DNA of 39,042 bases, from IMG/VR virus record IMGVR_UViG_3300044949_001160, positions 1-39,042 of that record; one strand, given 5' to 3'. Numbering within the stretch: position 1 is the stretch's first letter; every line of letters starts with the position of its first letter. This document shows positions 1 to 6,480 of the stretch, in pieces. Below the pieces are notes generated by a model. The model made no database searches and was not told where the DNA came from. It saw only the letters and a program-made list of their open reading frames with translations. Position numbers and translations under genes: made by a program. This DNA comes from a virus.

Positions 1-37
1 GTTCCACGGCGCCAGAACCCACACTTTCGACCACCCC

Positions 38-382
38 CTACCCTCGGCCCGTTGCCTGCCGCTGACTCTCTCTAACGTGGCAGGGCCGGCAGATCGGTGC
101 GCAGTTGCGCGGGTCCAGCCGCTTAGAATCGTGGAGGCCGTTGAACCGTTCGAGGTGATGCACTTCCGTCGCCGCCGTGACGCGGCCAGCCTCGGCGCAG
201 TTGCGGCACAACGGTTCCGCAGCCAGAACTTGCAGCCGCAGCCGACGCCATGCACCGTCGTAGCCGCGCGCTGCGGCGCTCAGTCCGTCCGTCCTGGAAA
301 AGCCAGACGCCGCGCCGGTTGTGACCGGCGCTACGCGGCTGGACGCTGCGCCGACACGAGGCGGGAGGGATCGCAGTGCCAT
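38..382 (-). CDS. HNH endonuclease (packaging-associated)
   Basis: This is a 114-residue HNH nuclease of the kind encoded next to the terminase in cos phages, where it assists TerL in cutting DNA at the packaging site. Visible motifs are a CxxC zinc knuckle (C59, C62), a second one followed by His (C98, C101, H102), the H75-H76 pair and N93 of the beta-beta-alpha metal fold. A TTG 21 bases upstream could also start it, but the ATG at 382 is preferred. Across the window junction the next gene on this strand is TerS, then TerL, which supports a packaging role. The first 40 residues have no recognisable fold. Confidence 0.88.
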   Translation of the reverse strand: MALRSLPPRVGAASSRVAPVTTGAASGFSRTDGLSAAARGYDGAWRRLRLQVLAAEPLCRNCAEAGRVTAATEVHHLERFNGLHDSKRLDPRNCAPICRPCHVRESQRQATGRG

Positions 383-405
383 CAGACGCGGCCCCAAACG
401 CAAAC

Positions 406-432
406 GCCCGCCGGCTCAGGGAGCGGCGGGCG
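406..432 (-). terminator. Rho-independent-like hairpin before HNH/TerS
   Basis: CGCCCGCCG at 406-414 and CGGCGGGCG at 424-432 form a perfect 9-bp stem with a 9-nt loop. Read on the minus strand the stem is followed by GTTTGCGTTT, a weak T-rich tail. It lies between the late-regulator candidate and the HNH gene, where an antitermination-controlled terminator would sit. It could also just be an mRNA structure. Confidence 0.5.
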
Positions 433-453
433 TAAATGCAACAGCATGACGTT

Positions 454-482
454 TCGTGTCATGTTTCGACCCCGCGTGTCAA
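454..482 (-). promoter_or_regulatory. Candidate late promoter (TTGACA)
   Basis: On the minus strand a consensus -35 TTGACA occupies 482-477. Seventeen bases on is ACACGA, a poor -10. A second possible pair, TGGAAT-17-TATACC, lies a little upstream in the same gap (383-570). The gap is the only sizeable non-coding stretch before HNH, TerS and the head genes, so a late promoter is expected here. The assignment is by eye only. Confidence 0.35.
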
Positions 483-570
483 CACCTTTTGCGCACGGCA
501 ACGCGGTATACAGAACGTTCCGCTCTAATTCCATGAAACCGGCGCGGCGTTTTATGAATTGACATCCGCA

Positions 571-1065
571 CTACGCGACACCGTAAGCCTCGGCCAGCCT
601 ATCAAGCGCCGCCAGGATGTGGTCCCGCGCAGTCCCCTTCCTCCACCGCCGCACCGCATCGTAATCCGCCAGCGTCCCGCCGCGGATCACAACCCAATTC
701 ACCACGCCCTCGCTGGCCGCCAGCCCCATCGCCTGCACGCCACGCCGATACCATTCAGCCGCCGACAGCGCCCGCTCCTGCGGCAGCAGCGACACGCCGA
801 GCCCGTCACCGCGCCGGCTTTCCTGCACCCTGTCCGCCGCCCACGGCATCGGCCCCATGCCGCGCCCGTCTGCCGTGTGCTCCACCGCCTGCCGGTAGAT
901 CAGCGCGGCCAGCTTGTGGCCTGGCGTGGCTTCGGCGATGCGGTCCAGCGGGTTGGCTCGGCGCGCGCGCTTGAACGTCGCGCGGCTGTTCGGGCCATGC
1001 GGCACTTCCTCGACAACCACCGGGAAGGCGCCGGTTCCAAGATCGCTGCTCGTCTGGTGCTGCAC
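571..1065 (-). CDS. Putative late-gene regulator (DUF6456-like)
   Basis: This 164-residue protein has no certain family. Its C-terminal segment ends WRKGTARDHILAALDRLA, which recalls the end of DUF6456 proteins of alphaproteobacteria and their phages, and an earlier NPLDRIA...LAALIYRQ segment fits the same pattern. Position is the stronger argument: it is the last gene before a terminator-like hairpin and the packaging genes, as Q-type antiterminators are. The GTG start at 1065 follows AGGAAGG by 8 bases and lies just past the previous stop. A TTG at 1086 with its own GAGGAG is the alternative. The function is inferred. Confidence 0.62.
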   Translation of the reverse strand: MQHQTSSDLGTGAFPVVVEEVPHGPNSRATFKRARRANPLDRIAEATPGHKLAALIYRQAVEHTADGRGMGPMPWAADRVQESRRGDGLGVSLLPQERALSAAEWYRRGVQAMGLAASEGVVNWVVIRGGTLADYDAVRRWRKGTARDHILAALDRLAEAYGVA

Positions 1066-1069
1066 GGTT

Positions 1070-1288
1070 CTAGCCTTCCTCGCCAAGTGTCCGGCTCCTC
1101 GTCATAGGCCCGTCGCTGCGTGGGTAGTCGCGCCACGCCTCGCACAGCAGGCGATGCACGGCCTTGGCCGCGTGCTGGATGTTCACGGGATGCTGCCGAC
1201 TTCTGTCGTCGGCGTAGCAGTCGCGCGGCGAGATGCAGGTGCCGTGCGGGCAGCAGATGGCGCGCTCGATGTCACGCAGGGTCGTCAT
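1070..1288 (-). CDS. Small hypothetical protein, Cys-rich N-terminus
   Basis: This 72-residue protein is not recognised. Residues 13-24 are rich in Cys and His (CCPHGTCISPRDC), which could bind a metal. The ATG at 1288 lies inside the end of the upstream gene, and its stop falls inside the Shine-Dalgarno region of the downstream gene, so all three are translationally coupled. Longer readings to 1381 would overlap the upstream gene heavily and are not preferred. Confidence 0.6.
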   Translation of the reverse strand: MTTLRDIERAICCPHGTCISPRDCYADDRSRQHPVNIQHAAKAVHRLLCEAWRDYPRSDGPMTRSRTLGEEG

Positions 1289-1460
1289 GCACCCAGCCCT
1301 CTGCGGTGAGCGTGAACCGGCCATAAGTGCCGACGCGGACGGTGACGGTGCCGGCCACCGTCTCAATGTGCGCCGGCTCATAGACAGCGCGCACCGTCCA
1401 GCGTGTGCCTGGCGTGGCGTCGGCGGGAGGCGTGAGTGCGCTTTCGGTGCCGGTGGTCAT
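1272..1460 (-). CDS. Small hypothetical protein
   Basis: This 62-residue protein has alternating hydrophobic and polar residues (VAGTVTVRVGTYGRFTL), suggesting a small beta-barrel or sandwich. No family is recognised. The ATG at 1460 is chosen because the upstream in-frame start runs into the origin-like region. The stop overlaps the start of the next gene by 17 bases. It is the first gene after the candidate origin on this strand. Confidence 0.55.
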   Translation of the reverse strand: MTTGTESALTPPADATPGTRWTVRAVYEPAHIETVAGTVTVRVGTYGRFTLTAEGWVHDDPA

Positions 1461-1494
1461 GCGAACCACCTGCACCACCAGACCCCCACTTCCC

Positions 1495-1650
1495 TAAACC
1501 CTATATATCTCATTCCACTATCTCTTTTAGAAAAGGGAAAAGGAGGTTACAGAGGTTACCGCCTTGATATGCCTAGACTTCGCGCAACCACCGCAACCAC
1601 CTAGGCGCAATTCCGCTGTAACCACCTATTCGGCGGGAGTGGTTACAGCG
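1495..1650. other. Candidate replication origin (iterons plus AT-rich stretch)
   Basis: About 155 non-coding bases lie between the VirE-type replication gene and a small gene. An AT-rich run (CTATATATCT and neighbours, 1495-1541) is followed by six copies of a GTGGTTAC-like octamer. Two are at 1543-1550 and 1552-1559, two inverted at 1584-1591 and 1593-1600, one inverted at 1618-1625 and one direct at 1639-1646. The first two and the next two are each spaced exactly 9 bases. Iterons beside a melting region next to a primase/helicase gene is the usual phage or plasmid origin layout. No binding protein is known. Confidence 0.5.
1614..1650. repeat. 12-bp perfect inverted repeat
   Basis: CGCTGTAACCAC at 1614-1625 and GTGGTTACAGCG at 1639-1650 are exact reverse complements with a 13-base loop. 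The repeat begins one base past the VirE-type stop codon on the minus strand. There is no T-run after it, so it is a poor terminator. It contains two of the six origin-type octamers and may be a protein site or a single-strand initiation hairpin. Confidence 0.75.
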
Positions 1651-1651
1651 T

Positions 1652-2944
1652 TCATTTAGCTACCTTTCTCCACAATCGAGCCGGCGCCTTGCCTTGAAGG
1701 CGCACAAGCTGCCGTTCCCATCCCAGGCTGCGCATGACGTCGCCGGCGCGCATCTGCTCGCGCTTGCCTTGCCTGTCCTTCGGAATGGAAAGCGCCGAGG
1801 AGAGCACGTCGGCAATCTTCACCTCGACGCGGCCGGCCAGCCATTCGGCGACTGGGTCAGCCCAGGAGTCGTCCGTCATTCGGTCGGCCTGCTGTTCGGC
1901 GGCTTCCTGGCGGACATGGTCGTCGTCCAGCCAGATAGCTTCGTTCGCGGCTTCGCGCGCTGCGGCTTCGGCCCAGAGTTGTTCGCGGTTCGCCACGATC
2001 CAATCGGCATCGGCGAAGCGGCAGCGGATTGGCCAGATGCGGCGGTTGCCGGAGCTGTCCCGCAGATAGTCGTTGGTGTTCGTGGTGCCGATGAGCACGC
2101 CTTGCCGCGGCCGATCGACATAGGACTTGCCGTAGGGAGGCCGATAGCGATCCACGGCGCGCGAGAGGAACGCCTTGATCACTTCCACCTCGTTCCTGAT
2201 CAGGTGCTGGATCTCGGAGAACTCAAGCACCCAGACGCCGAGCAGCGCCATGGCTGCGTCGCGGCTGGCCAGCTCCTCCGGGATCGCGTCCGAAAACCAT
2301 TCGTCGGTGAACAGCTTCCGGCATGCGGTGGATTTGCCGATGCCTTGGTCGCCTTCCAGAACTGGCATGTGGTCGAACTTGCAGCCGGGATGCCGGATGC
2401 GGCGGACGGCGGCGATCAGAAACTTCGAGCCGATAGCGCGGTGGTAATCGTCATCTGGCGTCCCGAACGCCTTGCACAGCCACGTGTCGACGCGCGGCTT
2501 GCCGTCCCACTTGAGTTTACCCAGCCAATCCCGGATCGGATGAAAGCGCCTGTGCGCGGCCTCGGTCAGCATGGCCTGTTCAATGGCGTCGGTGCGGGCC
2601 TTAGGTATCCAGTTGCGTTGCACATGCGCCAGCACCAGCGCCACATCCTCGACACCCCATGGCCGCGGATATGGCCCAGGCAGCGGCGCTTCGTCGTCAT
2701 CCATCGGCGGCGGCGCGCGCATGAGGAGCGGCTGGCTTGTGAACTCGTTGAAGCCAACCAGGCCGGTCAGCGCCGGATCGTGCGCCAGGATGACGAGGAG
2801 GTTGCCAAGCGTGTTGAGTGGCTCGCCTTTCTCGGTCTTGGCGAGCGAGGCGCGGACGCGCTGCGCGCCGCGGCCCTGGCCGCCGAACCGGCTTTCCCAT
2901 TCGCGGAATGACGCTTGGCTGTGAGCGTTCATGTCATCGTCCAT
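1652..2944 (-). CDS. VirE-family primase/helicase (P-loop ATPase)
   Basis: This 430-residue protein is of the virulence-associated E family (PF05272), phage replication ATPases that act as helicase or primase-helicase. The Walker A motif GDQGIGKST is at residues 198-206, a Walker B-like VWVLEFSE is near 238-245, and the sensor or arginine-finger block GTTNTNDYLRDSSGNRR is near 286-302. The N-terminal 100 residues do not show a clear primase catalytic core. The start at 2944 overlaps the upstream gene by 11 bases; an ATG at 2932 is also possible. The candidate origin lies directly downstream. It probably initiates phage DNA replication. Confidence 0.9.
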   Translation of the reverse strand: MDDDMNAHSQASFREWESRFGGQGRGAQRVRASLAKTEKGEPLNTLGNLLVILAHDPALTGLVGFNEFTSQPLLMRAPPPMDDDEAPLPGPYPRPWGVEDVALVLAHVQRNWIPKARTDAIEQAMLTEAAHRRFHPIRDWLGKLKWDGKPRVDTWLCKAFGTPDDDYHRAIGSKFLIAAVRRIRHPGCKFDHMPVLEGDQGIGKSTACRKLFTDEWFSDAIPEELASRDAAMALLGVWVLEFSEIQHLIRNEVEVIKAFLSRAVDRYRPPYGKSYVDRPRQGVLIGTTNTNDYLRDSSGNRRIWPIRCRFADADWIVANREQLWAEAAAREAANEAIWLDDDHVRQEAAEQQADRMTDDSWADPVAEWLAGRVEVKIADVLSSALSIPKDRQGKREQMRAGDVMRSLGWERQLVRLQGKAPARLWRKVAK

Positions 2945-3353
2945 TGCGGAGGCGCCACCGGGCGAGTTTCAGGGCTGCCTCGCCGATCTCGACGGGTGGC
3001 AGCGGGTTCATCGTCTGGACGTGTTCGAGCATCGCGCGGCCTGCGTCGGCCTCTGTCCCACCGGCGCGCAGGACGCTCGTGGCCACGTCTGCGAGCTGCC
3101 TTTCTTGCTCACGGCGCTGGCGGATCATGGCCAGCTCCGTGTCGTGCCGCGCGTCGCGTGCCGTGTGGATCAAGCGCATCCGCAGGCCGATCGGATCGGT
3201 GTTAGGTGCATTCTCGCGGGCAGTGCGAACGATCACGGCCATCGTCCTAGCCGCTTCACCGTCCGGCAGGTCGCCGCGAGCCACCATTTCGCCCAGGCGA
3301 CGGGCGGCTTCGTGCTGATTTGGTGGGTCGATCGTGGGTCGATTGTGGGTCAT
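2934..3353 (-). CDS. Hypothetical protein upstream of VirE-type gene
   Basis: This 139-residue, mostly helical, Arg-rich protein is not recognised. It overlaps both neighbours by a few bases, so it is translated with the replication gene. A helper in replication (loader or primase accessory) is a reasonable guess from position only. Confidence 0.68.
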   Translation of the reverse strand: MTHNRPTIDPPNQHEAARRLGEMVARGDLPDGEAARTMAVIVRTARENAPNTDPIGLRMRLIHTARDARHDTELAMIRQRREQERQLADVATSVLRAGGTEADAGRAMLEHVQTMNPLPPVEIGEAALKLARWRLRNGR

Positions 3354-3895
3354 GCTGCGACGCGAATGCCGTTGCAGTCAGCGGCACAAAAATCGATCGG
3401 GATGCGCTTTGGCCGCTTTACTTGTCCCAACACCCAGCGCGCAGGTATAACCCACACCTCGCTCGCAAAAGTGCAGGCAGCAAGGGACTGGATTTTTTCG
3501 GGCGACGGCGGGTTCTTGTGGACGATTTCTACGACGGCAGAAATTGTGCCCTTGTGCTGGATAGCTATATCGACAATCCAGCGAGGCGCTTTCCCGTAGT
3601 GCTCAATACACTCGTCGTACGTTGGGGGGCGGTGGCGCCAAGGACTGTCACTTAGATCCTCGCCGCTGCTAGGTATAGCAGTCTCATCCCATACGCAGCC
3701 GTCAGGTCCACCCCATCCAGGCCCCGGCATGATGGGATATTCTAGCCAAACACCCCAGCTAGGCCCGCCACGGTTTACGCGCCACGAAATACCTCCCAGG
3801 GAAGCGTATTCGCGCGCTTCGGATGCGACTTCACGCAGCCACCCGGCAAAGACCTCCTTGGCCGCCCGATGCGCGTAGCTTTCCAAGCCGCTCAC
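3350..3895 (-). CDS. CoiA-like/PD-(D/E)XK nuclease-like protein
   Basis: This 181-residue protein opens with ESYAHRAAKEVFAGWLR, similar to the ESxxH...K...W start of competence protein CoiA. It has a VDIAIQ...VVEIVHK block near the middle that looks like the D...ExV/K core of that nuclease-like fold. The GTG at 3895 follows GGGAGGT at good spacing. The gene is visibly less GC-rich than its neighbours, suggesting a recent acquisition. It could be a recombination nuclease, a defence protein or a remnant. The fold assignment is by motif reading only. Confidence 0.65.
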   Translation of the reverse strand: MSGLESYAHRAAKEVFAGWLREVASEAREYASLGGISWRVNRGGPSWGVWLEYPIMPGPGWGGPDGCVWDETAIPSSGEDLSDSPWRHRPPTYDECIEHYGKAPRWIVDIAIQHKGTISAVVEIVHKNPPSPEKIQSLAACTFASEVWVIPARWVLGQVKRPKRIPIDFCAADCNGIRVAA

Positions 3896-4038
3896 TTCAC
3901 AACCTCCCACTCGGGATGCAGAAACAGATAAAGCCGCCGGCTCTCCTCACTCAGCAGCCCCGCCAACCACAGCCCCGTGTTGGCACACACCACCGCGTAA
4001 AGCCGGCCGTCGCGCGTGAGGCGGACGCGGCGGGTCAT
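3892..4038 (-). CDS. 48-residue basic protein, first gene of a minus-strand run
   Basis: This short open frame starts at ATG 4038 after TAGGAAAA (good Shine-Dalgarno) and ends with TGA at 3892-3894, overlapping the GTG start of the next gene. The product begins MTRRVRLTRDGRLYAVV and ends HPEWEVVK. The spacing and overlap are those of a real phage gene. No function is recognised. Confidence 0.6.
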   Translation of the reverse strand: MTRRVRLTRDGRLYAVVCANTGLWLAGLLSEESRRLYLFLHPEWEVVK

Positions 4039-4050
4039 GCCGTTTTCCTA

Positions 4051-4080
4051 TTGCTAGACGCGACAAAATGTCCCATTGTC
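4051..4080. promoter_or_regulatory. Divergent promoter/operator region
   Basis: Genes diverge from here, minus at 4038 and plus at 4104. GACAAAATGTC at 4062-4072 is a GACA-N3-TGTC palindrome, followed by a third related half-site in CCCATTGTC. On the plus strand TTGCTA (4051-4056) and CATTGT (4074-4079) are 17 bases apart. The palindrome could be an operator for the XRE regulator encoded at 4309, which is inference. Confidence 0.4.
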
Positions 4081-4103
4081 CACCCATCGACGGGGAGGCA
4101 CCC

Positions 4104-4319
4104 ATGGCGCACATTCGGATCGAGATGGACCGCGGCAACGGCTGGGAGGTGCGCCAGGACGGCCACGCCAACGTGACGGCCGACGACTTGGCCGCCAGCG
4201 CCATCGGCTACTCGATCAGCTATCCGCACCGCTTCTTTCTGGATGGCGTGCTGGTTGCCTCCACCGCCCGCCCGCATGGCCTGCGCGGCAAGGCCCGGCT
4301 CACGCGCCATGACGCCTGA
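4104..4319 (+). CDS. Small hypothetical protein upstream of XRE gene
   Basis: This 71-residue protein starts at ATG 4104 after a strong GGGGAGG. It overlaps the following XRE gene by 11 bases, so the two form a two-gene plus-strand cassette inside an otherwise minus-strand region. It has a short beta-rich body (IRIEMDRGNGWEVRQDG) and a basic tail. No known toxin family is recognised, although the layout resembles a toxin/antitoxin or regulator pair. Confidence 0.65.
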   Translation: MAHIRIEMDRGNGWEVRQDGHANVTADDLAASAIGYSISYPHRFFLDGVLVASTARPHGLRGKARLTRHDA

Positions 4320-4503
4320 CGAGTTCAAAGCCGCGCGCCAGGCCGCCGGGTTTGCGACCCAGGAAGCCATTGCGGAGGCGTTTGACTTGAACCGGCGCAC
4401 GGTGAGCCGATGGGAGCGCGGGCAGGTGCCGGTGCCGAAGGTGGTGGAGATCGCGCTAGGCTGCATGGCGCGCCTCCGCTTGCAGGATGGCGCGGCCGAT
4501 TAG
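4309..4503 (+). CDS. XRE-family helix-turn-helix regulator
   Basis: This 64-residue single-domain protein has a Cro/CI-type helix-turn-helix at about residues 3-45: FKAARQAAGFATQEAIAEAF, then LNRRTVSRWERGQVPVP. The ATG at 4309 lies within the end of the upstream gene, indicating coupling. Its last 48 bases overlap tail-to-tail with the 3' end of the methyltransferase gene on the other strand. It probably binds the palindromes in the divergent promoter upstream and controls the minus-strand run that starts at 4038. Confidence 0.82.
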   Translation: MTPDEFKAARQAAGFATQEAIAEAFDLNRRTVSRWERGQVPVPKVVEIALGCMARLRLQDGAAD

Positions 4504-5283
4504 CTCCGGGATCTGCGGGACGACGGCGTTGCCGAAGGCTCGCAGACGGTCCACCCGAGCGGGAACCCCATGAGCCACTCGACCCACGTGGGGTTCAAGG
4601 CTCCACCCACTGCGTTCGGTAATTGCTCGCCCTTCTTGCCGCCCCCCCTCTGCGAGTAAGGGGTGGCATTCGGGTGCCGATAATCCCTCGCCGCTGGCGT
4701 TGGCCAGAGGCGGGCTGCTCCCGTTAAGGACAGGTTCTTGCCCTTGTAGCGCAGTGGCGCGCCTCTCCCATCGCCCGCGTCTGCCGCTACCGGCGTAGGC
4801 CACAATCCACAGTCGATCCCGCCTGTGAGGGGCGCCAAGGGCGGAAGCCGGAATGCAGTGCCACTCCGCATCATACCCGAGCGCGGCCAAGTCTCCGAGA
4901 ACGTCTCCAAACCCTCGCCAAAGAAGTGCTGCGACGTTTTCCACGATGACGAAACGGGGTCGTATCTCGCCAATAAGTCGGGCGTAATCGCGCCATAAAC
5001 CCGACCGCTCGCCGGCGAGTCCTGCTCCCTTGCCGGCAACGCTGATGTCCTGGCAGGGGAACCCTCCGCAAATGACATCCACGGAAATTCCGTCTGCTGC
5101 CAGTTGCTCGGCGGTGAGGGTTCGTACGTCATCGTAGATCGGCACTCCCGGCCAGTGTTTCGCCAGAACGGCGCGGCAGAACGGTTCGATTTCACAGAAC
5201 GCTGCCGTGGTCATGCCGGCCCGCTCCAGGCCAAGCGAGAACCTACCGATGCCGCTGAAGAGGTCGAGAACTTGGAGCGTCAT
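4456..5283 (-). CDS. dcm: DNA (cytosine-5) methyltransferase
   Basis: This 275-residue enzyme transfers a methyl group from SAM to cytosine C5. Motif I DLFSGIG is at 7-13, motif IV PCQ at 76-78 with catalytic C77, motif VI ENV at 115-117, motif VIII HRRDR at 153-157, and motif X GNAVVPQ lies near the C-terminus. The ATG at 5283 overlaps the previous stop in an ATGA. The target-recognition part is short. In a phage it most likely protects DNA from host restriction. A second long open frame lies inside it (separate entry). Confidence 0.95.
   Translation of the reverse strand: MTLQVLDLFSGIGRFSLGLERAGMTTAAFCEIEPFCRAVLAKHWPGVPIYDDVRTLTAEQLAADGISVDVICGGFPCQDISVAGKGAGLAGERSGLWRDYARLIGEIRPRFVIVENVAALLWRGFGDVLGDLAALGYDAEWHCIPASALGAPHRRDRLWIVAYAGSGRRGRWERRATALQGQEPVLNGSSPPLANASGEGLSAPECHPLLAEGGRQEGRAITERSGWSLEPHVGRVAHGVPARVDRLRAFGNAVVPQIPELIGRAILQAEARHAA
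4500..5078 (-). CDS. Overlapping frame inside the methyltransferase gene
   Basis: In another frame of the same strand, an ATG at 5078 opens 192 codons that cover motif IV to the end of the methyltransferase. The product has recurrent motifs I recognise from separately annotated phage proteins: ARTSALP, SSSWKTSQ, FSETWPRSGMMRSG, LWPTP and LNPTWVEWLMGFPLGW. Either a real protein is encoded in overlap, or these database proteins are themselves frame shadows of conserved methyltransferase DNA. No clear Shine-Dalgarno precedes the ATG. Confidence 0.3.
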   Translation of the reverse strand: MSFAEGSPARTSALPAREQDSPASGRVYGAITPDLLARYDPVSSSWKTSQHFFGEGLETFSETWPRSGMMRSGTAFRLPPLAPLTGGIDCGLWPTPVAADAGDGRGAPLRYKGKNLSLTGAARLWPTPAARDYRHPNATPYSQRGGGKKGEQLPNAVGGALNPTWVEWLMGFPLGWTVCEPSATPSSRRSRS

Positions 5284-5609
5284 CCGCGCCCCGCCTTCCA
5301 AGCGTCCCACCACGGATCGTGCAGCACCTCAGCCGTGCCGCTGATCGTCAGCCCGTCCACCACCAGCGAATGCACGACGTATCGCGTCTCATCCACGCAA
5401 AGCCCGCCGGAGCGCGTGCCGTCTGCCTCGCGCTCGATCGCCATGGTGACGGTGAGCCCGCCCACGGTGCGCGCGATGACGTGGCCGGCGTCGCCGCCCT
5501 GGCGCCAGGAGGCGAGGTCATATTCCAGATCGCCGAGGCGCATGTGGCCGCGCAATGCGCCGGGTTCGCCGTGGAGCTGGATGTGGAGGGGGCGCGCGTC
5601 GTCGGTCAT
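5280..5609 (-). CDS. Hypothetical protein
   Basis: This 109-residue protein is predicted to be beta-rich and is not recognised. It starts at ATG 5609 in an ATGA overlap with the VRR-NUC gene and ends in an ATGA overlap with the methyltransferase, so all three are co-translated. Its C-terminus WWDAWKAGRG is aromatic and basic. Confidence 0.65.
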   Translation of the reverse strand: MTDDARPLHIQLHGEPGALRGHMRLGDLEYDLASWRQGGDAGHVIARTVGGLTVTMAIEREADGTRSGGLCVDETRYVVHSLVVDGLTISGTAEVLHDPWWDAWKAGRG

Positions 5610-6121
5610 ACAAACACCCCGCGCGCCCGCACCCGCGCCAGCGTCGCAAGCTGCTTCCGGGTGGGTTTCTCAGCGCGCGGCTTGGCCACGCGCGCCGGCT
5701 TCTTGGCGACTGGCACAGCCAGCATCCCGTCATGCCGCAGCGCCGCGACGCGCGCGCCGGCGAGGAGCGGAATGCCGTGCTGCTCCAGCACGTCCACGAG
5801 CTGCTCGACGCTTCGGACGACGGCGTATCCGTGGCCTAGCGCGGCCATGGCGGACTGCATGGAAAGCTGAACGTCGGACTGTTTGTTTGCGCCGGCCTTC
5901 AGCTCCAGCCAAACCGCGTAGCCCGGCGCCAGGATCAGCATGTCACCGATGCCGGCCTTCACGCCTTGGGCCTGGAGGCGCGTCCATTCGGCGGCGCGTT
6001 GCTGCGGCGTGCCTGCGTGTTTCCGGCCATGCTCAATTGACGTGAACCAGCACGGCGACGCCAGGTGGGACTTGAGGAGCATGGCGCAGCGGGCGCGCAG
6101 GCGTGCTTCGGGCTGGGCCAT
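5606..6121 (-). CDS. VRR-NUC domain nuclease
   Basis: This 171-residue protein has the small stand-alone phage form of the VRR-NUC fold (PF08774), a PD-(D/E)XK-type nuclease that in some families resolves branched DNA. The diagnostic stretch KAGIGDMLILAPGYAVWLEL is followed by KAG and a helix ending in GHGYAVVRSVEQL, giving the D...ExK core. A basic tail (KKPARVAKPRAEKPTRKQL) follows. The ATG at 6121 is in a TAATG overlap with the upstream stop and has AGAGGGTG before it. It probably processes replication or recombination intermediates. Confidence 0.88.
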   Translation of the reverse strand: MAQPEARLRARCAMLLKSHLASPCWFTSIEHGRKHAGTPQQRAAEWTRLQAQGVKAGIGDMLILAPGYAVWLELKAGANKQSDVQLSMQSAMAALGHGYAVVRSVEQLVDVLEQHGIPLLAGARVAALRHDGMLAVPVAKKPARVAKPRAEKPTRKQLATLARVRARGVFV

Positions 6122-6480
6122 TACCAGAAACACCCTCTGGCACCTTCAACTTCCCAGCTCACCGCCAACGGCCACGGCAACTCCTTCACCGCCTCGGCCA
6201 CCGTCGCCACGTCGCGCACCACCACGTCGCCGCTCGCGAGCCGCACCCGCACCCGGATCGGTGCATGGCCAGCCGGATCTGCGCCGGTGCGCTCGGCCTC
6301 AAGGCGGATCAGCCGCTCCAGGTAGGTGGCGAGGTCCAGCGCCTCCTCCTGCGCGTGCTTAAGCCATTGGCGCATCGTGAGTGGGTTGTCCGTCACGGAC
6401 ACGCCATACTTGGCAAGGCCAACCGCGGCGCGTCGGTGCAGCTCGGCGCAGAGAGTGGTGGTGATGGGATCGTCGGTCAT
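6121..6480 (-). CDS. MazG-like/phage nucleotide pyrophosphohydrolase-like protein
   Basis: This 119-residue protein has a KYGVSVTDNPLTMRQWLKHA then EEALDLATYLERLI block, typical of small phage proteins assigned to the all-alpha NTP pyrophosphohydrolase (MazG/dATP-dGTP diphosphohydrolase) group. The EExxD pair fits a metal site. It may tune nucleotide pools or alarmones during infection. The C-terminal half (VRVRLASGDVVVRD) is beta-rich and unexplained. The ATG at 6480 overlaps the upstream stop (ATGA). Confidence 0.7.
   Translation of the reverse strand: MTDDPITTTLCAELHRRAAVGLAKYGVSVTDNPLTMRQWLKHAQEEALDLATYLERLIRLEAERTGADPAGHAPIRVRVRLASGDVVVRDVATVAEAVKELPWPLAVSWEVEGARGCFW

Noticed and set aside
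77-1107. Plus-strand open frames over the HNH gene and the late-regulator candidate
   Set aside because: Low-complexity, His/Arg/Pro-rich shadow translations of minus-strand genes without ribosome sites.
1694-2911. A 405-codon plus-strand open frame opposite the VirE-type gene
   Set aside because: It is the complement of a gene with clear Walker motifs. GC-rich codon bias opens the opposite frame.
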